Positions 18,125 to 25,858 of a DNA stretch of 48,901 bases are shown piece by piece. The position numbers and the translations under genes were made by a program. Under the pieces are notes generated by a model. It made no database searches and was not told the DNA's origin. It saw only the letters and a program-made list of their open reading frames with translations. The stretch comes from an uncultured Porphyromonadaceae bacterium (lineage in GTDB: Bacteria > Bacteroidota > Bacteroidia > Bacteroidales > Muribaculaceae): assembly GCA_947175265.1 (NCBI GenBank), contig CAMWMD010000020.1, forward strand, positions 1-48,901, given 5' to 3'. Numbering within the stretch: the first letter of the stretch is position 1; each line of letters opens with the position of its first letter.

Positions 18125-18156
18125 TTTGCAAAACCAAATCTTTTTATATATCTTTG
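18125..18156 (+). promoter_or_regulatory. Bacteroides-type promoter for the HEPN/SecB-like operon
   Basis: TTTG at 18125-18128, exactly 20 bases, then TATCTTTG at 18149-18156 match the Bacteroidota consensus (TTTG, 19-21 bases, TAnnTTTG). Transcription would start near 18163, about 30 bases before ATG 18195. It gives the cassette its own expression independent of the polysaccharide operon. Confidence 0.75.
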
Positions 18157-18194
18157 CAACTCAAAATAGTATCTCCGTATAAGTAAATTTCCCT

Positions 18195-18590
18195 ATGCCG
18201 GATTTGGATTTTAAATCAACCATTTCTCTTAAAGCAGGTACACTTCTGTTCAATTCAGAATATTATACTCAAGCTGTACATTGCTTCTATTATTCCGTCA
18301 TTCAGTTGATGAAATACAAATTGGCTCACTGTTCTTTAGGGAAATTAGATTATGCACAACAAGATTTAAGGATTGAGGTAAATAAAACTTCTACTCACGA
18401 CTGGTTGTTAAAAGAGATACTGGCAAAGCTTTCAAGGCAATCAAAAGATACTTTTGACAATACGTTCCGCATACTGAAAAGTGACCGGATAAAAGCGGAT
18501 TACTATACAGATGCCTTTTCTAAAGAGATGAGCGATAAGTGCTTTACAAACGCCGACAGACTCATTTCCATTCTCAAAACAATTTCATGA
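18195..18590 (+). CDS. HEPN-like domain protein, candidate toxin
   Basis: A 131-residue helical protein with the HEPN (PF05168-like) pattern: KAGTLLFNSEYYTQAVHCFY followed by YSVIQLMKYKL in helices 1-2, and SDRIKADYYTD with a closing FTNADRLISILKTI helix. The R-x-x-A-D-Y signature is typical of small HEPN proteins. The Rx4-6H ribonuclease motif of toxic HEPN RNases is not evident, so nuclease activity is uncertain. It is first in a three-gene operon with 7- and 4-base gaps ending in a SecB-like chaperone. It may be the toxin of a toxin-antitoxin-chaperone set, or a non-catalytic HEPN partner. Confidence 0.7.
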   Translation: MPDLDFKSTISLKAGTLLFNSEYYTQAVHCFYYSVIQLMKYKLAHCSLGKLDYAQQDLRIEVNKTSTHDWLLKEILAKLSRQSKDTFDNTFRILKSDRIKADYYTDAFSKEMSDKCFTNADRLISILKTIS

Positions 18591-18597
18591 TTACAAT

Positions 18598-18990
18598 ATG
18601 ACTAAAGATAAAATCATTAATAAAATTAGGTCATTTATTTCCAAATACCAGAATGTACGTTTCTCCATTGATTTTCTGGAAGAATATGGGTGTTATGGAG
18701 TGGCTTATATCGTGCCGGAGGAATTGGAGAATGTGGACGCATTTTGGGATGAACTTATGGAACTGAAAAACGGCATCCGGGAGTTATCTCCCGAGTCTCA
18801 GACCCTCTTCACAGAAAATGATATGCTTTTCTCTCTCTCTGATAAGGCTTATAATATACTTCCAGAAACAAAACTGATGGAGACAACAAAGTGTTTCACC
18901 TCCATTAACGAGGAAGCGCATCAATTCTCTTTGGACGCTGAGCATATCATTTTTGCCGATAATTGTGATTTCTATCTTTTAGCAGCCTGA
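18598..18990 (+). CDS. Unknown protein between HEPN-like and SecB-like genes, candidate antitoxin
   Basis: A 130-residue acidic protein (MTKDKIINKIRSFISKYQNV at the start) that I cannot assign to a family. It lacks the nucleotidyltransferase motif of MNT antitoxins that usually pair with HEPN toxins, so this is not an ordinary HEPN/MNT pair. It ends in a hydrophobic stretch, EHIIFADNCDFYLLAA. In known SecB-dependent systems the antitoxin has an aggregation-prone C-terminal tail recognised by the chaperone, and this tail would fit that. The role is inferred from position. Both neighbours are within 7 bases. Confidence 0.7.
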   Translation: MTKDKIINKIRSFISKYQNVRFSIDFLEEYGCYGVAYIVPEELENVDAFWDELMELKNGIRELSPESQTLFTENDMLFSLSDKAYNILPETKLMETTKCFTSINEEAHQFSLDAEHIIFADNCDFYLLAA

Positions 18991-18994
18991 AGCC

Positions 18995-19408
18995 ATGTCT
19001 GAAAACGCTCAACTCGCATCATTCCGTTTCTTGAATTACATAGTGGAGAAGTCGGATTTTTCCATTTCAGGACCAGTCATTTCCAATGAAATGGAAATGA
19101 ACCTTGAATTGGGATTAATTCTCAATACTGATTCTTCTTCCCATAAACTCTCAATTTATGCCGATATAAAGGATAAAGGGAAAAATCTTTCCTTTAAAGT
19201 AATGTTGGCCGGATTTTTTAATTCTGAAAACTGCACCGAGCAACAAAGAAACAAATTCCTTTGTTTCAACGCTCCGGCTATCCTTTTCCCTTATCTCCGA
19301 GCATTCGTTTCCTCTGTTACAGGACAAGCCGGAATTACCCCTGTCATTATACCCACTATAAACCTTATGTCTGACGGTGAAAAACTTTTGAAATCATTGG
19401 ATGTCTGA
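18995..19408 (+). CDS. SecB-like chaperone
   Basis: The 137-residue protein matches SecB by pattern: FRFLNYIVEKSDFSISGP at the N-terminus, a beta-rich middle (NLELGLILNTDSSSHKLSIY), and NAPAILFPYLRAFVSSVTGQ followed by VIIPTINL, the equivalent of the SecB LFPYARE segment and the following Pro-x-Asn loop. SecB tetramers hold unfolded proteins. Solitary SecB-like genes next to toxin-antitoxin genes define TAC systems such as HigBA-Rv1957 and CmdTAC. It begins 4 bases after the unknown middle gene. The housekeeping export role is unlikely here, because it has its own promoter and unrelated neighbours. Confidence 0.78.
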   Translation: MSENAQLASFRFLNYIVEKSDFSISGPVISNEMEMNLELGLILNTDSSSHKLSIYADIKDKGKNLSFKVMLAGFFNSENCTEQQRNKFLCFNAPAILFPYLRAFVSSVTGQAGITPVIIPTINLMSDGEKLLKSLDV

Positions 19409-19560
19409 TAACCAGAACCCGAATCTTACTGTATAGTCCGTATTCTTTCATACTCTGTATTTGATTCCATCATACATCGCTATTCTTACAGTAGAGCCCT
19501 ACAACTATACACCTTATTCCTGAATCACTAATCATCTGAGCGTTCCGATGAGTAACGTTA

Positions 19561-19588
19561 AAGCATTTTCCCTCCGGGGATGATGCTT
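19561..19588 (+). terminator. Probable terminator of the HEPN/SecB-like operon
   Basis: Stem AAGCAT/ATGCTT, a small internal mismatch, then TCCC/GGGA around a TCCG loop, followed by ATATTTTT. It lies 152 bases after the SecB-like stop and just before the aminotransferase gene. It would also separate the two transcription units. Confidence 0.5.
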
Positions 19589-19621
19589 ATATTTTTATGT
19601 TCAAATTTATTATCGTGTATT

Positions 19622-20884
19622 ATGCGTAACAGAATATACCTGTGTCTTGCCCACATGAGCGGTAAGGAGATGGATTTCATAAAAGAGGCTTTCGACACCA
19701 ACTGGGTCGTGCCTATGGGTCCAAACGTAAATGGATTTGAAAAAGATCTCGAGGAGTTCGTCAATAAACGTGTCGGACGCCCTCCCCTCGATAAAAAGGT
19801 CGTGGGACTCAGCGCGGGTACCGCTGCCGTGCATCTCGCCCTGATAGCTTGCGGTGTGCAACCGGGCGATGAGGTAATCGTGCAGTCTTTTACGTTCTGC
19901 GCATCCTCCCACCCTATCACATACCTCGGCGCCACACCGGTGTTTGTGGATTCCGAACCGGATTCCTGGAACATCGACCCCGACCTTATGGAGGAGGCAA
20001 TCAAAGACCGTATCGCCAAGACCGGGAAAAAACCTAAAGCCATAATCCCCGTGGCACTCTACGGGATGCCCTATAAGATCGACCGCATAATGGAGATTGC
20101 CAACCGATATGATATCCCTGTCATAGAAGACGGGGCGGAAGGGTTCGGCTCACTTTTCAACGGCCAGTCGCTCGGTACGTTCGGGGAATACGGTGTTCTG
20201 TCGTTCAACGGCAACAAGATGATCACCACCTCGGGAGGTGGAGCCTTGATATGTCCCGATGCCGAGAAAGCCCGCCGGATCCTTTGGTATGCCACCCAGG
20301 CGCGGGAATCATATCCCTACTATCAGCATGAGACCATAGGCTACAATTACCGAATGAGCAATATCTGTGCCGGCATCGGCCGGGGACAGATGACCGTGCT
20401 TGACGAGCATATCAACCATCATAAGCATGTGCAGGCTCTCTATTGCGAATACCTGAAGGATGTGAAGGGAATTGCAATGCACGGAAATCCGGGACCCGAA
20501 TTCGATTCAAACTTCTGGTTATGCACCGCGACAATCGACCCTGATCTCAGGATAAAAGGTCAGGAGAACGCTTACGCGCAGGTGATTACCGGAGCCGTGG
20601 GAGGAGCCGCCGGGGTGACCCACGCCGCCGCCTCTGCCGTCACCGACTGCCAACCTAACGACAACGTGGAGGCTCTGCGCGTCGCCCTGGATGCCGCCAA
20701 TATCGAGGCACGTCCGCTTTGGAAACCAATGCACAAGCAACCCGTCTACCGCAATGCCCCGGCTTATATAAACGGCGTCAGCGAAGGGTTGTTCAAGGTC
20801 GGAATCTGCCTTCCCGCCGGGCCATACGTCTCCGATGACGATGTGAGATACATTTGCGACAACATCAAAGATGCCATTGTCTGA
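19622..20884 (+). CDS. DegT/DnrJ/EryC1/StrS-family sugar aminotransferase, PglE-like
   Basis: A 420-residue PLP-dependent sugar aminotransferase. IYLCLAHMSGKEMDFIKEAF at the N-terminus, VVPMGPNVNGFE, SAGTAAVHLAL, and the PLP lysine in LSFNGNKMITTSGGG are family hallmarks, with YNYRMSNICAGIGRGQM following. It would convert a UDP-4-keto-6-deoxy-hexose made by the dehydratase at 20974 to the 4-amino sugar. The segment from about residue 315 to 350 (VITGAVGGAAGVTHAAASAV) is an Ala/Gly-rich stretch not typical of close homologues; it may be an inserted loop. ATG 19622 is chosen over 19580 because it starts the family's first strand. Confidence 0.9.
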   Translation: MRNRIYLCLAHMSGKEMDFIKEAFDTNWVVPMGPNVNGFEKDLEEFVNKRVGRPPLDKKVVGLSAGTAAVHLALIACGVQPGDEVIVQSFTFCASSHPITYLGATPVFVDSEPDSWNIDPDLMEEAIKDRIAKTGKKPKAIIPVALYGMPYKIDRIMEIANRYDIPVIEDGAEGFGSLFNGQSLGTFGEYGVLSFNGNKMITTSGGGALICPDAEKARRILWYATQARESYPYYQHETIGYNYRMSNICAGIGRGQMTVLDEHINHHKHVQALYCEYLKDVKGIAMHGNPGPEFDSNFWLCTATIDPDLRIKGQENAYAQVITGAVGGAAGVTHAAASAVTDCQPNDNVEALRVALDAANIEARPLWKPMHKQPVYRNAPAYINGVSEGLFKVGICLPAGPYVSDDDVRYICDNIKDAIV

Positions 20885-20910
20885 CCCTCCCCTTTCTCTC
20901 TAAAATTTGT

Positions 20911-20944
20911 AAGAGTGTATCAAGTCAATGCTTGGTACACTCTT
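20911..20944. terminator. Strong hairpin related to the palindrome at 271
   Basis: Arms AAGAGTGTATCAAG and CTTGGTACACTCTT pair over 14 positions with one wobble around TCAATG. It lies between the aminotransferase stop (20884) and the dehydratase start (20974). The inner arms match the 271-296 palindrome. It could attenuate or terminate transcription between the two genes. Confidence 0.6.
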
Positions 20945-20973
20945 AATAATTCAATCACTAAACAATTTCTCAA

Positions 20974-22887
20974 GTGCGATCTCTTAAACAACTTGCCAAC
21001 TGGTATTTCTCCCGGTCGGCCCTCCCTTACTGGACAATTCTGATCCTTGACTGCCTTTTCGTAGTGTTCGCCGGGTTGCTGGCTTTCACTGTCCATCACG
21101 GTTCGGAGCATACACTGGACGTAATCGGACAGGTCTGCTTGACTATGGTAGTGTTCCTTATATGCTTTGTCATAGCATTCCGACTGTTCCATACTTACGA
21201 CGGGGTGATTCGCTATTCATCGTTCACTGACCTTCTGCGCATCGGTGGCGCTGTGGTTACGGCCACACTTCTCATTGCCGTAATAATGATGACAGCGGGG
21301 CCCAATTCCTGGCTGGCGGCATTCGGATATGCAGATATAATCCTGATGGCCCTTTTCGTAGTGGCCTTCATGTGGACGGTGCGTGTATGGGTCAAGACTA
21401 TATTCGAGACGACCTCAAAGCGCTCCAACACCCGGAAGGCATATATCCTGGGAATCAAGACAGGGGGCGTCGCACTTGCCAAAAGTATACGCTCTTCGGC
21501 CGATTCCCCATTCACGCTCGCCGGTTTTGTAACCTCCGATCCTGATATGGAAAACCGTATGCTGATGGGAATGAAGGTTCACCCCTTCTCAAATGATCTC
21601 CCCGAAATAATGAAGCGTAACAAGGTAAACACCCTGATAGTATCCCCCTTGAAGATGGATGAGTTGCGGGAGAGCGAGGAACTCGTCAACAGCCTTGTGG
21701 AGGCGGGTATAAAGATTCTCGTAATGCCTCATGCAAAGGAGTGGGATGGAAAATCTGACCTTCGCCTTGCCGACCTTCATCCCGTGAACGTCGAGGATCT
21801 CCTCCCGAGGGAGAAGATTGAGGTCGACATGCAGGCTGCTGCCGATTTGCTACATGGCAATGTGGTGATGATAACCGGAGCGGCCGGCTCTATAGGCTCG
21901 GAGATGGTACGCCAGATTGCTACCTATTCTCCCTCTCGCCTCGTGCTCGTTGATCAGGCGGAAACTCCAATGCATGATATCCGTCTGATGATGAAGAACA
22001 GATGGCCCGACATTCAGGCAGAGACAATCGTTGCCGACATTGCCGACCGAAAGGTCATGGAACGTATCTTCGAGGAATACAAACCTGAGTATGTGTTCCA
22101 CGCAGCGGCCTACAAGCATGTGCCGATGATGGAAGACAATCCCTACGAGGCCGTAGTCAACAATGTAGACGGCACAAGGGTGATCGCCGACCTCGCCGTG
22201 AAATACGGGACCAAGAAGTTTGTTATGGTCTCGACAGATAAGGCCGTGAATCCTACAAACGTCATGGGTTGCTCCAAACGAATCTGCGAGATATATGTGC
22301 AGAGTCTCGACAAGGCAATAAAGGAGGGGGAAGTCAAGGGCGTCACACAGTTCGTGACCACACGTTTCGGCAACGTGCTCGGCTCAAACGGTTCGGTGAT
22401 ACCGATATTCGAGGAACAGATACGCAAGGGGGGTCCCATCACCGTGACGCACCCCGACATAATACGTTTCTTCATGCTTATCCCGGAGGCATGCAAACTT
22501 GTCATTGAGGCGGGCACCATGGGCAAGGGGGGCGAGATATATGTGTTCGATATGGGTAATCCCGTCAAGATAGCCGACCTGGCCAAGAGGATGATCAAAC
22601 TTAGCGGCGCAAAAAATATCGAGATAAAGTTCACCGGACTGCGTGATGGCGAGAAACTGTATGAGGAGGTCCTGAATGATGAGGAAATCACCCTCCCCAC
22701 TTTCCATCCCAAAATTAAAGTGGCGAAAGTCAGGGAATATGAATTCGATGCGGTAGCCACAGAGATCGACACCCTCGTGAATGAGGCTTCCACCAACGAC
22801 GATATGCAGATAGTGGCGGCCATGAAGAGAATCGTGCCGGAGTTCAAGAGCCAGCATTCAAAGTATCAAGTGCTTGATAAAAAATAA
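20974..22887 (+). CDS. PglF/CapD-like UDP-sugar 4,6-dehydratase (membrane-anchored)
   Basis: A 637-residue protein. Residues about 15-130 form four membrane helices (WTILILDCLFVVFAGLLAFT, TMVVFLICFVIAF and others). A Rossmann-like regulatory part follows, then the extended SDR domain from about 290 with ITGAAGSIGSEMVRQI, HAAAYKHVPMME and STDKAVNPTNVMGCSKR, where Met replaces the usual catalytic Tyr, as in PglF. It converts UDP-GlcNAc to the 4-keto-6-deoxy sugar, the first step towards a bacillosamine-type sugar with the aminotransferase just upstream. The start is GTG 20974. Its last codons contain a TATCAAG/CTTGATA palindrome. Confidence 0.9.
   Translation: MRSLKQLANWYFSRSALPYWTILILDCLFVVFAGLLAFTVHHGSEHTLDVIGQVCLTMVVFLICFVIAFRLFHTYDGVIRYSSFTDLLRIGGAVVTATLLIAVIMMTAGPNSWLAAFGYADIILMALFVVAFMWTVRVWVKTIFETTSKRSNTRKAYILGIKTGGVALAKSIRSSADSPFTLAGFVTSDPDMENRMLMGMKVHPFSNDLPEIMKRNKVNTLIVSPLKMDELRESEELVNSLVEAGIKILVMPHAKEWDGKSDLRLADLHPVNVEDLLPREKIEVDMQAAADLLHGNVVMITGAAGSIGSEMVRQIATYSPSRLVLVDQAETPMHDIRLMMKNRWPDIQAETIVADIADRKVMERIFEEYKPEYVFHAAAYKHVPMMEDNPYEAVVNNVDGTRVIADLAVKYGTKKFVMVSTDKAVNPTNVMGCSKRICEIYVQSLDKAIKEGEVKGVTQFVTTRFGNVLGSNGSVIPIFEEQIRKGGPITVTHPDIIRFFMLIPEACKLVIEAGTMGKGGEIYVFDMGNPVKIADLAKRMIKLSGAKNIEIKFTGLRDGEKLYEEVLNDEEITLPTFHPKIKVAKVREYEFDAVATEIDTLVNEASTNDDMQIVAAMKRIVPEFKSQHSKYQVLDKK
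22864..22879. repeat. TATCAAG-TG-CTTGATA palindrome at the 3' end of the dehydratase gene
   Basis: A 7-base perfect inverted repeat around TG, within the last codons of the gene and followed by AAAAAATAA. It is the third copy of the arm sequence found at 271-296 and 20911-20944. Confidence 0.55.
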
Positions 22888-22926
22888 TCCTTTCCATTGT
22901 CATAATCCATAAAGCTGAGAAAAAAC

Positions 22927-23172
22927 ATGGTCAAGATATTTATTGTGTTAATCATAGCTATCTTTGCTATAGGAATACTGGTGACGGCGGCAATCTCCCT
23001 GCGCAACCGTGACCGCATAAATGAGATCGACCGTCAATACTACGATGAGGAGGGAAACCACCTCTACTACGACCGCAGCCTCATCGAGAAGGAGGAGTTC
23101 AAACGCAACAATCCGGCGGAGAGCGGATATGTCCGCACTATCTCCCGGCTGTTCCGTAAAAGAAAGGATTGA
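22927..23172 (+). CDS. Small single-span membrane protein
   Basis: An 81-residue protein: one N-terminal hydrophobic helix (VKIFIVLIIAIFAIGILVTA, residues 2-21), then a highly charged cytoplasmic-type tail rich in Arg, Asp and Glu with DRQYYDEEGNHLYYDRS and a basic end (RLFRKRKD). I recognise no family. It follows the dehydratase by 39 bases in the same direction and precedes a strong terminator, so it is probably the last gene of the polysaccharide transcript. An opposite-strand ORF over the same span looks like a shadow. Confidence 0.6.
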   Translation: MVKIFIVLIIAIFAIGILVTAAISLRNRDRINEIDRQYYDEEGNHLYYDRSLIEKEEFKRNNPAESGYVRTISRLFRKRKD

Positions 23173-23255
23173 CACCGTATGCCACCCACAAGCAGGGGCA
23201 ACATGACATGACGTAAATTCAAGCTAACGGCAAGCCTCCATCATTAAAGAGAGGC

Positions 23256-23308
23256 ATAAAGAAGCGGGAGTATCAGATTGCAGTAATCTGATGCTCCCGC
23301 TTCTTTAT
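23256..23308. terminator. Bidirectional intrinsic terminator
   Basis: A 24-base stem with one wobble (arm core AAAGAAGCGGGAG/CTCCCGCTTCTTT plus ATCAGATT/AATCTGAT) around GCAGT, with A-rich and T-rich flanks on both sides. It sits between the convergent small membrane protein gene and the HdeD-family gene, and marks the end of the polysaccharide locus. Confidence 0.9.
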
Positions 23309-23330
23309 ATTTGTTCTCCGACGGTCGGCA

Positions 23331-23903
23331 TCATACGCGGAAACGGATGGTCTTCATATTCTTGATGCGGTTGGCAAGAATCAGACGGTAGACACCGAAG
23401 GTGATCAACGAAAGACCCAACCATAACCATGCTGTCATACCGCTTACAATAGGATTGCATAGGAATACTACAGCAAACACCATCGTGGCGATAAGAAGAA
23501 TAATCATGAACACGAGTGCGAACGGTGAATGCGATGACATGGCGCATGCCTCGACTATTGCATTGACCGCTACCACAAGAATCCAGATTGCGATGATGTA
23601 GAGGAAGGTGGTGGTCAAAGCAGCCTCCGGAAGAGTGAACATCCACACACCGGCGATAAGATCAAGAAGACCAATCACCAGTCCCCAGCCCCATGAGCCA
23701 CCGAATTTACTCATAAATCCGCATGAAACGAACTGAGAAATACCTGCGAACACAAGTATTGCAGCAAATGTGTAGGCAAAAATCGGCAGAGTCTCACTAG
23801 GGTCGATTAGCGTCCAAATTCCGAGGCCTATGCAAATAAGGCCTGTTATGAGGGGAAAGCGCCAGAGACGCGCAAGTTTCCCGGTCTGTACGGTTGCATC
23901 CAT
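23331..23903 (-). CDS. HdeD-family (DUF308) membrane protein
   Basis: A 190-residue protein with six hydrophobic segments, including PLITGLICIGLGIWTLIDPS, TFAAILVFAGISQF, WGLVIGLLDLIAGVWMFT and WLGLSLITFGVYRLILA. The paired-helix repeats with G-x-x-x-L-I-x-P and GxxxLxxGxx patterns match the HdeD acid-resistance family. In Escherichia coli HdeD is linked to acid resistance at high cell density; in Bacteroidota the role is unproven. It is transcribed alone, towards the terminator at 23256. A basic C-terminal tail (NRIKNMKTIRFRV) would be cytoplasmic. Confidence 0.85.
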   Translation of the reverse strand: MDATVQTGKLARLWRFPLITGLICIGLGIWTLIDPSETLPIFAYTFAAILVFAGISQFVSCGFMSKFGGSWGWGLVIGLLDLIAGVWMFTLPEAALTTTFLYIIAIWILVVAVNAIVEACAMSSHSPFALVFMIILLIATMVFAVVFLCNPIVSGMTAWLWLGLSLITFGVYRLILANRIKNMKTIRFRV

Positions 23904-24032
23904 AATTTATATTTTTTATATTTTGTTTTATTTTCTTTATTATGAACGCTTTTGATACGTCTATTGTTCATCCCGGCGCATTCATCCGGTGCCTACCGCC
24001 TCATTCATTCCCCAAAAGGGAGGTAGTCGGCG

Positions 24033-24980
24033 TCAATAGTTGATCACCACCTCCGAAGGCTTGGCATTCGTGGCGTTGTTCTTAACGCCCCATTCCTCCG
24101 TCACATAGGTGATACCCTCAGTGGGAACGTCGTTGCAATATTCTATTATACAGCGCGGATCGGCTTCCCAATACTGCTTGATGGTCTTCCCGCCTGCCAC
24201 CTTCTCCGGCTTCTTGTCGTCAGGATTTATCATTATCTTCAATCCTACGGAGGTGTTCATCATCTCAAGGTCGCCGCGTGAGTTTCCACCTACGAAAAGG
24301 GGGTCGGCCTTTATGAACGTGCGCACCACGTCAGCCTTGCCCTCATCCTGCGAAACGGGATACACAAGTTCGTCTGTCACGACGTTACCCTCGCCTACCC
24401 TTGATTTCACTCCGATTATACGGTCTTCAGGCAGACCCAATTGCTCGGCGCAGAAACGCTGATAGAGAAGTTCGGGAGATGCGGAGAGAATCCATACCTC
24501 GAAGCCGTAGTTCTCGAGATTGGCTATGAGCGACTTCATCTCAGGATACATCTTGTTCTGATATTTCTCGTGGAACATATCGTTACCTATGGCCTGAATC
24601 TGGTCGGCGGTCAGGCCGCTGAGGAAGCGTACACGGTTCTGCACGAAATCCACGCCAACGTTATCTCCGTGAAGCAACTGGTCCACAATTTTCATCTTTG
24701 CCACCGAGAGGGAATCTGTCTTACCCTCGTAGTTGCGTTTGGCGAAATCATAGAGAGCCTCGTCGGCCAGATAATATGGAGCCTGCCCGAAGAGGGTGCC
24801 GTCGCAATCGAATACTGCCACCTTGCGTGTCTTCATGGGCACTGTTGATTCAAGAAATGCCTCCAGACGCTCATTCGTGGCATCCTGGAATCCCTTTACG
24901 GGCTTAAATTCATAAGTCTGTGCCATTGCGGAGAATGCCCCGAGCATGGCGAGTGCAATAAGATAGAAAGATTTCTTCAT
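24033..24980 (-). CDS. Secreted HAD-family phosphatase
   Basis: A 315-residue protein with signal peptide MKKSFYLIALAMLGAFSAMA and cleavage before QTYEF. It has the four HAD motifs: VFDCDGTLF (motif I), WILSASPEL (II), the Lys in DEGKADVV (III) and VGGNSRGDLEMM (IV). It resembles phosphoserine-phosphatase-like HADs with a helical cap. It is exported to the periplasm and would release phosphate from a small molecule. It starts 71 bases after glpF and may be the last gene of the glycerol operon, which would suit a periplasmic glycerol-phosphate-type substrate; that is inference from position. Confidence 0.85.
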   Translation of the reverse strand: MKKSFYLIALAMLGAFSAMAQTYEFKPVKGFQDATNERLEAFLESTVPMKTRKVAVFDCDGTLFGQAPYYLADEALYDFAKRNYEGKTDSLSVAKMKIVDQLLHGDNVGVDFVQNRVRFLSGLTADQIQAIGNDMFHEKYQNKMYPEMKSLIANLENYGFEVWILSASPELLYQRFCAEQLGLPEDRIIGVKSRVGEGNVVTDELVYPVSQDEGKADVVRTFIKADPLFVGGNSRGDLEMMNTSVGLKIMINPDDKKPEKVAGGKTIKQYWEADPRCIIEYCNDVPTEGITYVTEEWGVKNNATNAKPSEVVINY

Positions 24981-25051
24981 AGCGGTAAATATTTTTAAGG
25001 TTATGTATATGATTTAGTTATCACGGCTTGCCACCAAAGGGGGGGAGTGCC

Positions 25052-25798
25052 TCACGCTCCGCAAAGCGTGCAGCCCCAATAGACGAGAGCGGCGAAGACA
25101 GCACCTATGATGGGACCCATAATCGGAACCCACACATATCTCCATTTGCTCGAGCCCTTACCCTTTATCGGAAGGAAGGCATGCGCGAGGCGGGGACCGA
25201 AATCACGGGCCGGATTGATGGCATATCCCGTAGTGCCTCCGAGCGACATACCTATCACCATCACGAGCAGCGCCACCGGCAACGCTCCTATCGAACCGAG
25301 GCCTACCTCCGAGGTGTTGCCCTCTCCCGACATGAACAGTATGACAAGGACAAGGACGAACGTGCCTATCACCTCCGAGAGGAAATTGCGCTTCATGTTC
25401 TCTATGGCCGGTATGGTGGCGAAGACGCCCAATTTGGTATCCGTATCTACCGTGAGGTCGAAATGGTCCTTATAGAAATAATAGATGGCCACGGCTGCAA
25501 GAAACGCACCCAGAATCTGGGATATTATGTAGGGCACGACGAGAGCCCAACTGAACTTCCCTGCCGCAGCAAGCCCTATCGATACCGCCGGATTGAGATG
25601 GGCGCCCGTATAAGGGCCGGCTATGAGCACGCCGCACATCACGGCGAGGCCCCACGCGAGGGTCACCACAACCCAGCCCCCTCCCTGACCCTTTGACTTG
25701 GTCAGTGAGGTGCATGCGCATACACCCACACCGAGGAGTATCATCACGAATGTGCCTAAAAACTCAAATAGGCACTGAAGAAATACTGAGGGTTCCAT
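25052..25798 (-). CDS. glpF: Glycerol uptake facilitator (MIP family)
   Basis: A 248-residue six-helix channel with both NPA-type loops: GAHLNPAVSIGLA in the first half and GYAINPARDFGPRL in the second. The Asp after NPAR is typical of glycerol-conducting aquaglyceroporins rather than water-only aquaporins. It lets glycerol diffuse through the inner membrane and GlpK traps it by phosphorylation. It lies 60 bases after glpK in the same direction. Hydrophobic helices such as FLGTFVMILLGVGVCACTSL are clear. Length fits the family. Confidence 0.95.
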   Translation of the reverse strand: MEPSVFLQCLFEFLGTFVMILLGVGVCACTSLTKSKGQGGGWVVVTLAWGLAVMCGVLIAGPYTGAHLNPAVSIGLAAAGKFSWALVVPYIISQILGAFLAAVAIYYFYKDHFDLTVDTDTKLGVFATIPAIENMKRNFLSEVIGTFVLVLVILFMSGEGNTSEVGLGSIGALPVALLVMVIGMSLGGTTGYAINPARDFGPRLAHAFLPIKGKGSSKWRYVWVPIMGPIIGAVFAALVYWGCTLCGA

Positions 25799-25858
25799 GG
25801 TATGATTTGATTTTGAGGTTTATGAATAAGTGTTCAGCAATCACCGGCAAGAGAGAAG

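Noticed and set aside
22143..22857. Long open frames on the - strand inside the dehydratase gene
   Set aside because: They lie fully within a well-supported gene and show no family motif; treated as shadows.
25028..25696. 222-codon + strand frame opposite glpF
   Set aside because: Rich in Arg/His with no motif, entirely antisense to a clear MIP channel gene.
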